Shown here piece after piece: positions 17,126 to 26,604 of a stretch of DNA of 64,000 bases (positions within the stretch are counted from its first letter, which is position 1; each line of letters starts with the position of its first letter). The DNA lies in contig JBMYRX010000004.1 in the NCBI GenBank assembly GCA_049602715.1, forward strand, positions 1 to 64,000, in the 5' to 3' direction. The notes under the pieces are model-generated. The model was not told the DNA's origin. It was given only the letters and a program-made list of their open reading frames with translations, and ran no database searches. This stretch comes from GCA-2697345 sp049602715 (lineage in GTDB: Bacteria > Pseudomonadota > Alphaproteobacteria > Rhodobacterales > Rhodobacteraceae). The position numbers were made by a program, and so were the translations under genes.

Positions 17126-18532
17126 ATGGACGGTATTCCAATGACACGAACAAAGGCAATGAATAACTCATATGAATATTTTGATACTGGTGGTTTCGAA
17201 AAAGATTTGGCTGAATTAGTTAAGATACCAAGTCAAAGCCAAATTCCGAGTGAGGTAAGTTCATGTGAAAAATACCTCACTAAGGCTATGGTACCAAAAT
17301 TTCATGAGATGGGATTCCAAACTAAAATTTATGAAAATCCAATTAAGAATATAGGACCTGTTCTTTTAGCTACTAGGATAGAAGATCCTACGTTAACAAC
17401 TATTTTAGGTTATGGGCATGGTGATGTAATTCTTGGGCTTGATGACCAATGGACCAAAGGTAATGGTCCTTGGAATGCTACAAAAGACGGAAACATTCTC
17501 TATGGCCGTGGAACAGCTGATAATAAAGGCCAGCATTGGATTAATATGAGTGCGTTATCAACGATTTTGAAAGTTAAAGGGACCCTAGGTTTTAATGCTA
17601 AGTTTATAATTGAAACCGGTGAGGAAAATGGCTCGAAAGGTTTAAGAGAAGTTATAGAATCGGATATAGAGTCCTTTTCTGCTGATGTTTTCATAGCTTC
17701 TGATGGCCCCCGCGTTAAGTACGACTGGCCAACTATTTCTTTAGGAGCAAGGGGAGCAATAAACTTTGATCTTACGTGTAACTTACGTAAAGGTGGCCAT
17801 CATTCTGGAAATTGGGGAGGAGCGTTGGTTGATCCAGCAATCGTTATATCCCAGGCAATCTCGTGTATCACTAGTAAGACTGGAGAAATCAAGGTTTCTG
17901 GTTGGAGGCCAGAGAAACCATCCGTAAGAGTGCGTGAATTATTGAGTGATATAGAGTTAGACTCTGGACCAAATGGACCTACCCCAGATCCAAATTGGGG
18001 TGAACCTTCTTTTTCACCTGCAGAGAACGTTTTTGCATGGAATTCTTTTTCGGTGTTAGCAATGACATCAGGAAATCCTGATAATCCGGTTAATGCTATT
18101 GCGCCGACTGCTCGGGCACACTGTCAACTTAGGTATATCGCAGGAACCAATGTTGATAATGTTGTTCCATCTTTGCGAAAACATCTAGATGATAATAATT
18201 TCAATATAGTTAAAATAAAACAACCTCCTAAAGAAAATAGAGGGGGATTTATGGCGAGTAGAACTGAATTGGATAATCCATGGGTTCAGGTTGTTCAAAA
18301 GTCTATCGAGAAGAGCTCTGGTAGAAGTCCAGCGATTTTACCGCAAATGGGAGGTTCAATTTGTAATGACCTTTTTACGGACCTACTCGGCATTCCTGCC
18401 ATTTGGATCCCACATTCCTATTCAGGGTGTTCGCAACACGCCCCAGATGAACATGTAATACTACCTGTATGTCGTGACGCGTTAGGGCTAATGACTGGGT
18501 TATACTGGGATTTAGGAGAAATAAAGAATTGA
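17126..18532 (+). CDS. M20 family metallopeptidase (first of a tandem pair)
   Basis: A zinc-dependent M20 dipeptidase/deacylase, 468 residues. Metal and catalytic motifs: GYGHGDVI (His/Asp), YGRGTADNKGQH (bridging Asp), ETGEENGSKG (Glu pair) and a late GCSQHAPDEH (His). The lid domain begins after LRKGGHHSGNWGG. The protein is about 40% longer than typical ArgE/DapE. It overlaps the next M20 gene by 4 bp and is clearly homologous to it along its length. The first ATG lacks a good Shine-Dalgarno sequence; ATG 17141 with GGACGG 7 nt upstream is an alternative. The substrate is unknown. Confidence 0.87.
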   Translation: MDGIPMTRTKAMNNSYEYFDTGGFEKDLAELVKIPSQSQIPSEVSSCEKYLTKAMVPKFHEMGFQTKIYENPIKNIGPVLLATRIEDPTLTTILGYGHGDVILGLDDQWTKGNGPWNATKDGNILYGRGTADNKGQHWINMSALSTILKVKGTLGFNAKFIIETGEENGSKGLREVIESDIESFSADVFIASDGPRVKYDWPTISLGARGAINFDLTCNLRKGGHHSGNWGGALVDPAIVISQAISCITSKTGEIKVSGWRPEKPSVRVRELLSDIELDSGPNGPTPDPNWGEPSFSPAENVFAWNSFSVLAMTSGNPDNPVNAIAPTARAHCQLRYIAGTNVDNVVPSLRKHLDDNNFNIVKIKQPPKENRGGFMASRTELDNPWVQVVQKSIEKSSGRSPAILPQMGGSICNDLFTDLLGIPAIWIPHSYSGCSQHAPDEHVILPVCRDALGLMTGLYWDLGEIKN

Positions 18533-19959
18533 ACAATCTTACCCCAGATTTACAACAAGTAATCATCCAGGCAGAAAGTGCTTTTGATGACCCCAGTGAC
18601 TATTTTAAAAAACTTTCAAAGCTTGTAACATTTAAAACTGAAAGCCAGCTTTCAACTTCGCTTCCTGTATTATTCGATTATTTGAATGAAGGTGTAGGCC
18701 CCTTATTTAAAGAGCTGGGATACGTTGTAAAAATTTTTGAAAATCCGATTGTTGGTGCTGGACCCGTAATGCTTGCAGAAAGAAATGAAGGTTCGCAATT
18801 TACGGTCGTTGGATACGGCCATGGAGACGTAATACACGGACAAGAGGGGAAGTGGGATAATGATCGAAACCCATGGAAGTTAAGCTTTGAGGGTAATAAA
18901 GTCTACGGAAGAGGCACCGTTGACAATAAAGGCCAGCATCTTGCTCATTTAATTGCTCTTAAATCACTTATAAAAATAAATAATAAATTAGGTTTTAATC
19001 ACCGTTTTATTATTGAAATGGGAGAAGAAAATGGCTCCAGAGGTTTTCGACAATTAGTACAAGATAATTTAGGTTCTTTCTCTGGAGATGTTTTTTTTGC
19101 GTCGGATGGGCCTCGGACAGAGATAAAAAGGCCAAATATTACATTAGGAAATCGTGGAGTTCTAAACTTTGATCTTGTTTGCAACTCAAGGGAAGGAGGT
19201 CACCATTCGGGAAATTGGGGAGGATTACTATCAAATCCTGCCATAGTTTTAGCGAATGCTATTGCTAGCATAATAGATTCTAAAGGTTCGCTAAAGGTAG
19301 ACGGCCTTATGGTCAAGAGAATACCAGAAAATGTTAAAAAAGCATTAAAAGGGTTAAAAAGAGATGGAGGACCGAATTCGCCAGAAATTGATTTAAATTG
19401 GGGGCCGACGGATCGATCAAGTATTGAAAAGGCGACTGCCAGTAATACATTTGAAGTTTTAAACTTTAGTGCAGGTGACCCTCTACATCCAGTCAACGCG
19501 GTACCACCTTTTGCGAAAGCTGCCTGTCAAATTAGATTTGTTATGGGAACAAGTTTAAAAGATATTATCCCCATTTTAAGGAAACATTTAGATAAATTTA
19601 ATTTTGAAATGATCGAAATTAATGATCCGCTACAATCGAATAGTATATCTTTTGAGGCAAGTAGAACTGATCCCAACAGTCCTTTTCCACAATGGGCTTC
19701 ATCTATTATATCTGATGTTGCTAAAAATGACTGCGGTATTCTTCCTAATTCTGCTGGATCTAATATGACTGAGGTCATTCAATATGATTTAGATATCCCT
19801 ATTGTGTGGCTTCCATTAAGCTACACGGGATGCTCTCAGCATGCTCCAAATGAACACATGTTAAAACCGCTCATGCGTGAAGGTATCGCTTTGGTTACCT
19901 CAATTTATTTTCATTTAGGAGATAAGAGCTCTCAATCTTTGTTAAAGAAAAAATCTTAA
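18529..19959 (+). CDS. M20 family metallopeptidase (second of a tandem pair)
   Basis: A 476-residue paralogue of the preceding gene. The same motifs recur in order: GYGHGDVIHG, YGRGTVDNKGQH, EMGEENGSRG, REGGHHSGNWGG and a late GCSQHAPNEH. The start is a TTG that shares bases with the upstream stop (TTGA); AGGAG at 18514-18518 lies 10 nt before it and no in-frame ATG is near. The pair probably forms a hetero-oligomer or has split substrate range after duplication (inference). It ends 19 bp from a convergent OYE gene. Confidence 0.87.
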   Translation: MNNLTPDLQQVIIQAESAFDDPSDYFKKLSKLVTFKTESQLSTSLPVLFDYLNEGVGPLFKELGYVVKIFENPIVGAGPVMLAERNEGSQFTVVGYGHGDVIHGQEGKWDNDRNPWKLSFEGNKVYGRGTVDNKGQHLAHLIALKSLIKINNKLGFNHRFIIEMGEENGSRGFRQLVQDNLGSFSGDVFFASDGPRTEIKRPNITLGNRGVLNFDLVCNSREGGHHSGNWGGLLSNPAIVLANAIASIIDSKGSLKVDGLMVKRIPENVKKALKGLKRDGGPNSPEIDLNWGPTDRSSIEKATASNTFEVLNFSAGDPLHPVNAVPPFAKAACQIRFVMGTSLKDIIPILRKHLDKFNFEMIEINDPLQSNSISFEASRTDPNSPFPQWASSIISDVAKNDCGILPNSAGSNMTEVIQYDLDIPIVWLPLSYTGCSQHAPNEHMLKPLMREGIALVTSIYFHLGDKSSQSLLKKKS

Positions 19960-19978
19960 GTATCTGTTCTTAGATAAA

Positions 19979-21052
19979 TTAGTTGAACCTTTCGGCTCTT
20001 TGATATTGAGGTGGAATGGAGGATGAGGCGTTAAGCGCTTTAGCAGCTCTCCATGTCCAACGAGGATCTCTAAGAAACTCCCTTGCCAAAGCGATCATAT
20101 CAGCTTGGCCTGTTCGAATAATTGAGTCAGCCTGTACAGGTTCAGTAATCATTCCAACGGCTATCACATTTGCACCTAATTCTTTACGAAGGTGGGCAGC
20201 TAGGCTTGTTTGATAAGCACTACCCAAAGGAACTTGTTGTTTTAAAGAAATTCCACCGCTTGAAACATGAACGGAATCACAACCGCTTTCAATTAATAAT
20301 TTGCTAAAAAGCGTAGTTTGCTCAAGATCCCAGCCTCCATCAACCCAATCCGTGGCCGATACTCTCATAATAAGTGGAATTTCTTTTGGTAAAACGGCTT
20401 TAACCGCCTCCAAAACCTCAAGAGGAAACTTAATACGGTTATCAAAAGAACCTCCATAAGAATCTGTTCTTTCATTACATATTGGAGAAAGAAACTGATG
20501 AAGTAAGTACCCATGAGCACAATGGAGCTCTACAGCATCGATCCCCATTCTTATAGATCTTTCAGTAGCTTCAACGAATTTACTAATTATTCTATTCAAT
20601 CCTGTTTGATCTAGCTGTTCTGGAGTATGCCAACCTTCTGCAAACTTATTTGGTGATGAGCTATACGTCAACCAGCCATCGGATTCGGGTAAAGCATTTC
20701 CACCTTCCCATGGCCGCTGGGAAGAAGCCTTTCTCCCTGCATGAGCCAGTTGAATCGCAATCTTACTATGGCCCACGGATTTACAAAAATCGATTACTCT
20801 TTTCATTTCTTTTTCATTTTCGTCGGAGTAAAGACCTGTACACCCATGGGTTATCCTACCCTCTGGCTCTACTGCAGTTGCTTCAATTGTTATTAATCCA
20901 GGCCCCCCCATTGCAACCTGTCCCAAATTCACAATATGCCAGTCATTCATTGTACCAGAAACGGCTGAATATTGGCACATTGGGGCAACATTAATCCGAT
21001 TTTCTAAGATTAAATTTCCAATTGAAATTTTATCAAAAAGGCCAACAGACAT
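19979..21052 (-). CDS. Old Yellow Enzyme family NADPH dehydrogenase (YqjM-like)
   Basis: An FMN-dependent ene-reductase, a TIM-barrel flavoprotein of 357 residues. APMCQYSA near residue 24 carries the Cys that tunes the flavin in YqjM-type enzymes. LAHAGRKAS, the substrate-binding H-x-x-H of ELHCAHGYLLHQFLSP, and VGMIT/LAREFLRDP in the phosphate-binding part follow. These enzymes reduce activated C=C bonds; the natural substrate is unclear. GGAG lies 8 nt before the ATG. It is divergent from a flavin monooxygenase-like gene with an inverted repeat between them. Confidence 0.9.
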   Translation of the reverse strand: MSVGLFDKISIGNLILENRINVAPMCQYSAVSGTMNDWHIVNLGQVAMGGPGLITIEATAVEPEGRITHGCTGLYSDENEKEMKRVIDFCKSVGHSKIAIQLAHAGRKASSQRPWEGGNALPESDGWLTYSSSPNKFAEGWHTPEQLDQTGLNRIISKFVEATERSIRMGIDAVELHCAHGYLLHQFLSPICNERTDSYGGSFDNRIKFPLEVLEAVKAVLPKEIPLIMRVSATDWVDGGWDLEQTTLFSKLLIESGCDSVHVSSGGISLKQQVPLGSAYQTSLAAHLRKELGANVIAVGMITEPVQADSIIRTGQADMIALAREFLRDPRWTWRAAKALNASSSIPPQYQRAERFN

Positions 21053-21082
21053 AAAAACACTCCACTAATTAATTTTTTAGTA

Positions 21083-21110
21083 TTTACTTATTAATTTTAG
21101 TAAAAGTAAA
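21083..21110. promoter_or_regulatory. Inverted repeat between divergent flavoenzyme genes
   Basis: TTTACTT (21083-21089) and AAGTAAA (21104-21110) form a perfect 7-bp inverted repeat with a 14-nt spacer in the gap between the OYE gene and the monooxygenase gene. It could be a shared operator. The region is very AT-rich, so chance is a real alternative. Confidence 0.3.
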
Positions 21111-21197
21111 TCAAAAATTCCAAAAAATAGATAAAAAGCTATGGCAAAACCTAATTCATCCCTTTATCTTTTGAACGTATTATTTTGGAGATTCATC

Positions 21198-22706
21198 TTG
21201 GAAAAATATAGCGACCCTAAATTAGTAGAACATGAAATACTTATCCAAGAAGATTTTAAAAGGCTAAACTATCCAGTTAAAAATTGGGTTCCAAAATTTA
21301 TTGGACCTAATAACAAACCACTTATTGATGTTCTCGTAATTGGTGGTGGTATGAATGGATTAGCTGCCGCTTTCGCCTTAAGGTGCCAGGGTGTTCAAAA
21401 TATACGACAAGTTGATGAAAAAGAGTTTGGTCAAGCTGGGCCATGGTTAAACTTTGCCAGAATGCAATATCTTCGATCACCTAAACATTTGACAGGACCA
21501 GCCCTAAATATCCCAAATCTAACTTTTCGGGCCTGGTGGGAGGCAAAAAATTCAAAAGTTGGGTGGGAAAAATTAGGATTTATTAAACGTGAGGAATGGG
21601 CCGAGTATTTAAAATGGTTTGAAAAAATTACAAATTCAAAAATTGAGTATAATACTAAAGTCACCAATATTGATTTTGTTAAACTTAAAGGTACTAAAAA
21701 CCAAAATCTTCGACCCTGTTACCGTGTCCACATAAGGAATACCAAAGGTGCGAATAGCTCATCAATAGACCCCGCTATCAACGACCCAATCTACGCCCGA
21801 TATATAGTACTTGCAAATGGACGAGAAGGACTTGCACAGCCCAGAATCCCAAAGATCTTTAAAAATATACAATCAAAAAATATTTTCCATTCATCAGAAA
21901 AAATTAACTTTTCCTTTTTTAAAAATAAAAGAGTTTTTGTTGTTGGTGTAGGAGCATCTGCGTTAGATAATGCTGCATGTGCGGCCGAGGCTGGCGGTTC
22001 TGTCACGGTTATTGCTAGGGCTCCTAAAATGCCTTTATTAAATAAAATGAAGAACACCGTTTTCCCCGGTTTTGCTGAGGGCTTTCATGCACTTAAAGAC
22101 CATGAGAAATTAGCTTGGATTACCCATATTCAAAATGAGAGGATAGCCCCACCAAAACACACCGTAGAAAGAGTCGAAAAACTGGGTATAAAATTAATTT
22201 TAGGGAGTGAAATATGTGACCTTAAAGAACTAGAGACAGAGTTTGAGTTAACTATCTCCAGTTTAAGAAATAAAAGAAAAACCTTTGCAGATTTTGTAAT
22301 ACTAGGTACGGGGTTCGTAATTGATCTGGAAAAAGTACCTGAGTTAGAAAGTTTTTCCAGTTATATTTTACTATGGAAAGACGTTTTGAAAAGTTATAAA
22401 AAGAGAGATGGCAGTATTATTGAGATGTTAGATTTCCCATACTTAGGAAAAAAGTTTGAATTCAAATCAACGATAGTTTCAAAACAAAATCATCTTAAAA
22501 ACATTCGTTGTTTCAACCATGCAGCTCAACTATCTTTAGGAAATTTAGCAAACGATATACCTCATAGTAACGAAGGAGCACATCGTTTAGCAAAAGGTAT
22601 CGCTGAAGATTTATTCGAAGAGGATAAAACTATTCATTTTGAAAATTTAAAAAATTACACCGAATTAGAGATAACTGGCTCTGAATGGTCACAAATCCCA
22701 GACTAA
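21198..22706 (+). CDS. FAD/NAD(P)-binding oxidoreductase, flavin-containing monooxygenase-like
   Basis: A two-dinucleotide-domain flavoprotein. The FAD Rossmann motif VIGGGMNGLAAA lies in the N-terminal part and a second NAD(P)H motif VFVVGVGASALDNAACAAE lies mid-protein. This order and spacing match flavin-containing monooxygenases and N-hydroxylating/Baeyer-Villiger relatives. ILGTGFV towards the C-terminus fits the third nucleotide motif. The reaction is not known. A longer frame begins at ATG 21141 without any Shine-Dalgarno sequence. TTG at 21198 has GGAG 7 nt upstream and is preferred (502 residues). It overlaps the convergent hyuB by 4 bp. Confidence 0.75.
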   Translation: MEKYSDPKLVEHEILIQEDFKRLNYPVKNWVPKFIGPNNKPLIDVLVIGGGMNGLAAAFALRCQGVQNIRQVDEKEFGQAGPWLNFARMQYLRSPKHLTGPALNIPNLTFRAWWEAKNSKVGWEKLGFIKREEWAEYLKWFEKITNSKIEYNTKVTNIDFVKLKGTKNQNLRPCYRVHIRNTKGANSSSIDPAINDPIYARYIVLANGREGLAQPRIPKIFKNIQSKNIFHSSEKINFSFFKNKRVFVVGVGASALDNAACAAEAGGSVTVIARAPKMPLLNKMKNTVFPGFAEGFHALKDHEKLAWITHIQNERIAPPKHTVERVEKLGIKLILGSEICDLKELETEFELTISSLRNKRKTFADFVILGTGFVIDLEKVPELESFSSYILLWKDVLKSYKKRDGSIIEMLDFPYLGKKFEFKSTIVSKQNHLKNIRCFNHAAQLSLGNLANDIPHSNEGAHRLAKGIAEDLFEEDKTIHFENLKNYTELEITGSEWSQIPD

Positions 22707-24526
22707 CATTTAAAGTGCTCTATTCTATCCTCTGACGCATCGTAAAAGCGTTTCCGATGGAACATTTTCTTTGTTTTGGATGCATTTTCTCTACGTTTAA
22801 TTGTTTCAGGTTCATTTATTTCTCTATCGTTTCTTTGTAAAACAACACCATAGTCATTTAACGCACTTTCCTTGGATACCTTACCGTCCATTACATCGTT
22901 CAATACATTTAATGGACAACGTTCATAGGGAGAACCCCAGCCCCCGCCGCCAGGTGTTATAATTCTTATTAAGTCACCCCGATTAAGTATATTACCATCA
23001 CTTAATGGCTTTAATTCTTTTGGGGAATCAGTATCGGGATTTATAAGAACTTGCCCTCCCGCTCCATTTAATCCCCCATTCACTCCAAACGCAGGATAGG
23101 TACAATTATCAATTCGTATCCCAAGCACCATCTCATCAAGAAGCACTCTAATATCACGCGTTATACCACAACCACCTCGATATTTTCCAGGTCCACCAGA
23201 GTCTGAGTGAAAAGAAAAACTCTCAATCTCGATACCAAACTCCATTTCAGCAAATTCGACAGGATAATTTTCTTGAGCTACGTAATAAACAGCGTCTAGA
23301 CCATCAGCGAAATTACGGGCGCCATAACCCACAGAAAGACCTTCAATACACAACTCTTCCCCTTTATTAGGCGATTTTCCACGTAAGTAATATAGTACAT
23401 AAACACTCGACGCAGCAGACGCATTCCCATTAGTAGCTTGTGCTAACGTACCAAATAATGACGAATTTACTCTAAACATTGAATGTGATCTTAACCCTAA
23501 GGGAGCTGGTGAATTTGGGTTCAATAAGCTACCTGATCGTGTTTTAACGGTCTTTACAGCTCGTTGGAAGCCAGCATTCATAACTATATTTGGATTATCC
23601 TTTGTTAAAAATAGTCCTAACATAAACTTAGGAACACTACTGTGCATAACAAAATTTATAGGGCCTTTAGCCTGCTGCTCTGTTTCAGAGAAATCTAAGA
23701 TTAATTCACCATTTTCAGATTGCATAATAAGATCTATGTAATAGCTATCATCGGTCACTGCGTCACTATCGATCCTATCTCTAAAGGACCATTCGCCGTC
23801 AGGAATTCTTTTCTCAATTTCAGATTTGACCGCGAATTCACTTTGACTAATAATTTCTTCGAAAGCATCCTCCAAACTACTTCCATTATATTTAGAAATT
23901 ATAGCTTCAACTCTTCGTTTTCCAAGCTCACATGCCGCCATTATACTATTCAAATCACCTTCTAAAAGTTCTGGAAATCTAGAGTTTTGTGTGAAAATCC
24001 GAAAGACCTCTTCATTTCTGACTCCATTTCGTACAATCCGAACTGGAGGTATCATTATGCCTTCTTGAAATACTGAAGTTGCAGATGGGCTTATCGACCC
24101 AGGTACGGAACCGCCAATATCCCACAAATGCCCCCAACACTCGACAAAAGCTGTAAGTCTATCAGAGGAGAAGACAGGCATGATAAACACCATATCTGGC
24201 AGATGGCTTACAGCTCCTTTCGTATAATAAGGATCGTTGTACCAATATATATCACCATCGAGCATCGTGTCGATCGGGTAAGTTTCCAAAACAGAATCTA
24301 ATAGATTTCCCGCCAGAGTTAAACTTGTTGAAACAACCAACTCACCGTCTCGATTTAAAATAGCGGTAAAAAAATCCTTTTTTTCGCGAATAAAGGGTGA
24401 CATTGAGGTACGAGTTATTAAGGCTTCCATTTCCCTTCTCGCGCCAGTTAATGCCCCTTTAATAAGCTCAAATTTAATCTGATCCTTCGCAGACCCGCGA
24501 AATGCTTTAATTAATCTATTAGTCAT
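22703..24526 (-). CDS. hyuB: Hydantoinase B/oxoprolinase family protein (third B gene)
   Basis: The B subunit of an ATP-dependent cyclic-amide hydrolase or related carboxylase (N-methylhydantoinase, 5-oxoprolinase, caprolactamase, acetone carboxylase superfamily); 607 residues. Family motifs include KKDFFTAILNRDGELV, WYNDPYYTKGAVSHLPD, SDSGGPGKYRGGCG and TPGGGGWGSPYERCP. It starts inside the 3' end of its hyuA partner (8-bp overlap, AAGGAG 7 nt before ATG), so the two subunits are probably co-translated. It is only distantly similar to the two B genes at 27-31 kb, which points to another substrate. This is the last gene of the operon. Confidence 0.88.
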   Translation of the reverse strand: MTNRLIKAFRGSAKDQIKFELIKGALTGARREMEALITRTSMSPFIREKKDFFTAILNRDGELVVSTSLTLAGNLLDSVLETYPIDTMLDGDIYWYNDPYYTKGAVSHLPDMVFIMPVFSSDRLTAFVECWGHLWDIGGSVPGSISPSATSVFQEGIMIPPVRIVRNGVRNEEVFRIFTQNSRFPELLEGDLNSIMAACELGKRRVEAIISKYNGSSLEDAFEEIISQSEFAVKSEIEKRIPDGEWSFRDRIDSDAVTDDSYYIDLIMQSENGELILDFSETEQQAKGPINFVMHSSVPKFMLGLFLTKDNPNIVMNAGFQRAVKTVKTRSGSLLNPNSPAPLGLRSHSMFRVNSSLFGTLAQATNGNASAASSVYVLYYLRGKSPNKGEELCIEGLSVGYGARNFADGLDAVYYVAQENYPVEFAEMEFGIEIESFSFHSDSGGPGKYRGGCGITRDIRVLLDEMVLGIRIDNCTYPAFGVNGGLNGAGGQVLINPDTDSPKELKPLSDGNILNRGDLIRIITPGGGGWGSPYERCPLNVLNDVMDGKVSKESALNDYGVVLQRNDREINEPETIKRRENASKTKKMFHRKRFYDASEDRIEHFKC

Positions 24527-26603
24527 TAAAGCACTCCTTAATCAGTAAATTCCCGAATTGATCTACAAACAACTTTTGGTTTCTAAGAAGGATGGTTGTT
24601 GAATCTAATTGGTCTATGATTGCGGGACCATAAATTACATGGCCATGACAAAGTTCATCTCTATCAAAGACCTTAACTTCTTCAAATATCTCTTGATCAA
24701 TAACAGCTAACCTACTTTTTTTGGAGGTTGGCTCTATTTCCTTTGTGACGTCAATTATTGGAGGAGCTATATGCTCTAACAATCCGAAAGCCTGAACTCT
24801 AAGGTTGACTAGTTCAACAGGAGCATCGGGATCCGAAAATGTATATAATTGTTTGTGAAGTTTATGAAAATTATTAATTGCTTTATTTGTTGTCTGCTTA
24901 TCAACTTTTCCTAAAGGAAAAGAAACAGATAGTTCGGTTCCCTGCCCAGAATATCTAAAATCAGCTAAACGAACAATTCTTCTTTTTTTAGGTACAATAT
25001 TATCAAGTGCTAATCTTTTATTTGCTTGTTTATTTAGCTCATTGAAAGCGTCATCCATTACTTTAAAATTAAAATTGTCTGATCTTTGGAGTTTGGTCAC
25101 CATAAAATCGTACTTTAAGTCTGTGGCCAATAACCCATTAGCACATAAGATTCCGGGATATCTCGGAATAATAAGAGAGTTAACCGACAGTAACCTCATT
25201 AAATCTCCCCCATGAACTGGGCCTGCTCCACCAAATGCAGCTAAAACAAAATCTGCAGGATCTAGACCTCTTTCAACGGACATTAATTTCAAGGCCCCAT
25301 GCATTGTCTCATTAACAATTTTAATGATTCCAAGACTTGCTTCAACAATATTTGTTCCCAGCGGTTTAGCAACAAATTCCTCGATCGAATTTAAAGCTGC
25401 TTTAACATCCAACTTAACAGATCCTCCAAGCAAATGAGGTGGTATTCGACCCAAGGCCAAGTTAGCATCGGTAACAGTCGGAAAAACTCCACCCTTATTA
25501 TAAGATGCTGGTCCTGGATTGGCTCCTGCGCTCTCAGGGCCAACTAGTATCGCACCATTATCAGCAACAGATGCGATAGAGCCCCCTCCTGCGCCAATAG
25601 TATGAATATCAATTATAGGTAATGCCAAAGGTTGTTTGTTTATTCGTGCTTCAGTACTTACTTGAAGTTTTCCATCTAAAACCAATGCTATGTCTGCACT
25701 AGTTCCACCCATGTCGATGGTAATGAGATTTCTGTGACCCGAAAGTTTACCGATAAAAGCTGCACCACTCATACCGGCAGCTGGTCCTGACAAAGCCATA
25801 TAAGCACCAAAACGCGATGCCTCTTCAGGTGGAAAAATTCCTCCGTTTGATTTCATAATATAAAGAGGTGATTTTATCTTAATATTTTTCAACTTGTCTT
25901 CTAATTGCCTTACGTAATTACCTACAATAGGTTGAACAGCAGCGTTTATTACTGTCGCCATTGCACGTTCATACTCACGAAAAATTGGTAAAACTTCTGA
26001 AGATATAGATACCTCTACGTTTGGAAGTGCCTTTTTAATTTCTTGTTTAATTTTAATTTCATGAATTGGGTTCGCGTAAGAGTGGAGCAGAGAGATTGCA
26101 ACGGCACTATAGCCTTCTTTACCAATAATTTTTATAATATTTTTGACAGAATCTAACTCTAAATCTTTTACAACTGAACCATCATATTTAACTCTTTCTG
26201 TTACTTCAAAAATATCTCGAGGAGAAACCGGCCTTTGTGGTTTAACCCACCCGTATAAGTTTTCTTCCCTAGGAATTTCTGCTCTACCGATCTCTAAAAC
26301 ATGCCTAAAGCCCTTAGTTGTGATTAACGCTGTTTTTGAAAGTTTTCCCTCTAAAATTGCATTTGTGACTACTGTGGATCCGTGTAGGACGACTTCAATT
26401 GATTTTTCTTGGGCATTGACAGAATCCATAACTAGCTTAACCGCATCGATAAATCCGTCTGAAGGGGCTAAAGGCGTCGACGGTGTTTTTGCTATTTCAA
26501 ATAGAGTACCATCTCGATCGGCAATAACCACATCAGTAAAAGTTCCACCGATATCAATTGCAACTGAAAGCTCCGGGTCGTGTATGCCAGAATCCTTCTT
26601 CAC
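24519..26603 (-). CDS. hyuA: Hydantoinase A/oxoprolinase family protein (second A gene)
   Basis: The ATP-using A subunit, 694 residues, with an actin/ASKHA-type nucleotide fold. The N-terminal phosphate loop VAIDIGGTFTDVVI, SLLHSYANP, the second phosphate motif ITIDMGGTSADIALV and GPESAGANPGPASY are typical of HyuA. The A subunit is thought to phosphorylate the cyclic amide to drive ring opening by the B subunit. GTG is the start: GGAGG lies about 8 nt upstream and the codon follows the SDR stop by one base. Its partner is the B gene at 22703. Confidence 0.9.
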   Translation of the reverse strand: MKKDSGIHDPELSVAIDIGGTFTDVVIADRDGTLFEIAKTPSTPLAPSDGFIDAVKLVMDSVNAQEKSIEVVLHGSTVVTNAILEGKLSKTALITTKGFRHVLEIGRAEIPREENLYGWVKPQRPVSPRDIFEVTERVKYDGSVVKDLELDSVKNIIKIIGKEGYSAVAISLLHSYANPIHEIKIKQEIKKALPNVEVSISSEVLPIFREYERAMATVINAAVQPIVGNYVRQLEDKLKNIKIKSPLYIMKSNGGIFPPEEASRFGAYMALSGPAAGMSGAAFIGKLSGHRNLITIDMGGTSADIALVLDGKLQVSTEARINKQPLALPIIDIHTIGAGGGSIASVADNGAILVGPESAGANPGPASYNKGGVFPTVTDANLALGRIPPHLLGGSVKLDVKAALNSIEEFVAKPLGTNIVEASLGIIKIVNETMHGALKLMSVERGLDPADFVLAAFGGAGPVHGGDLMRLLSVNSLIIPRYPGILCANGLLATDLKYDFMVTKLQRSDNFNFKVMDDAFNELNKQANKRLALDNIVPKKRRIVRLADFRYSGQGTELSVSFPLGKVDKQTTNKAINNFHKLHKQLYTFSDPDAPVELVNLRVQAFGLLEHIAPPIIDVTKEIEPTSKKSRLAVIDQEIFEEVKVFDRDELCHGHVIYGPAIIDQLDSTTILLRNQKLFVDQFGNLLIKECFND

Positions 26604-26604
26604 A

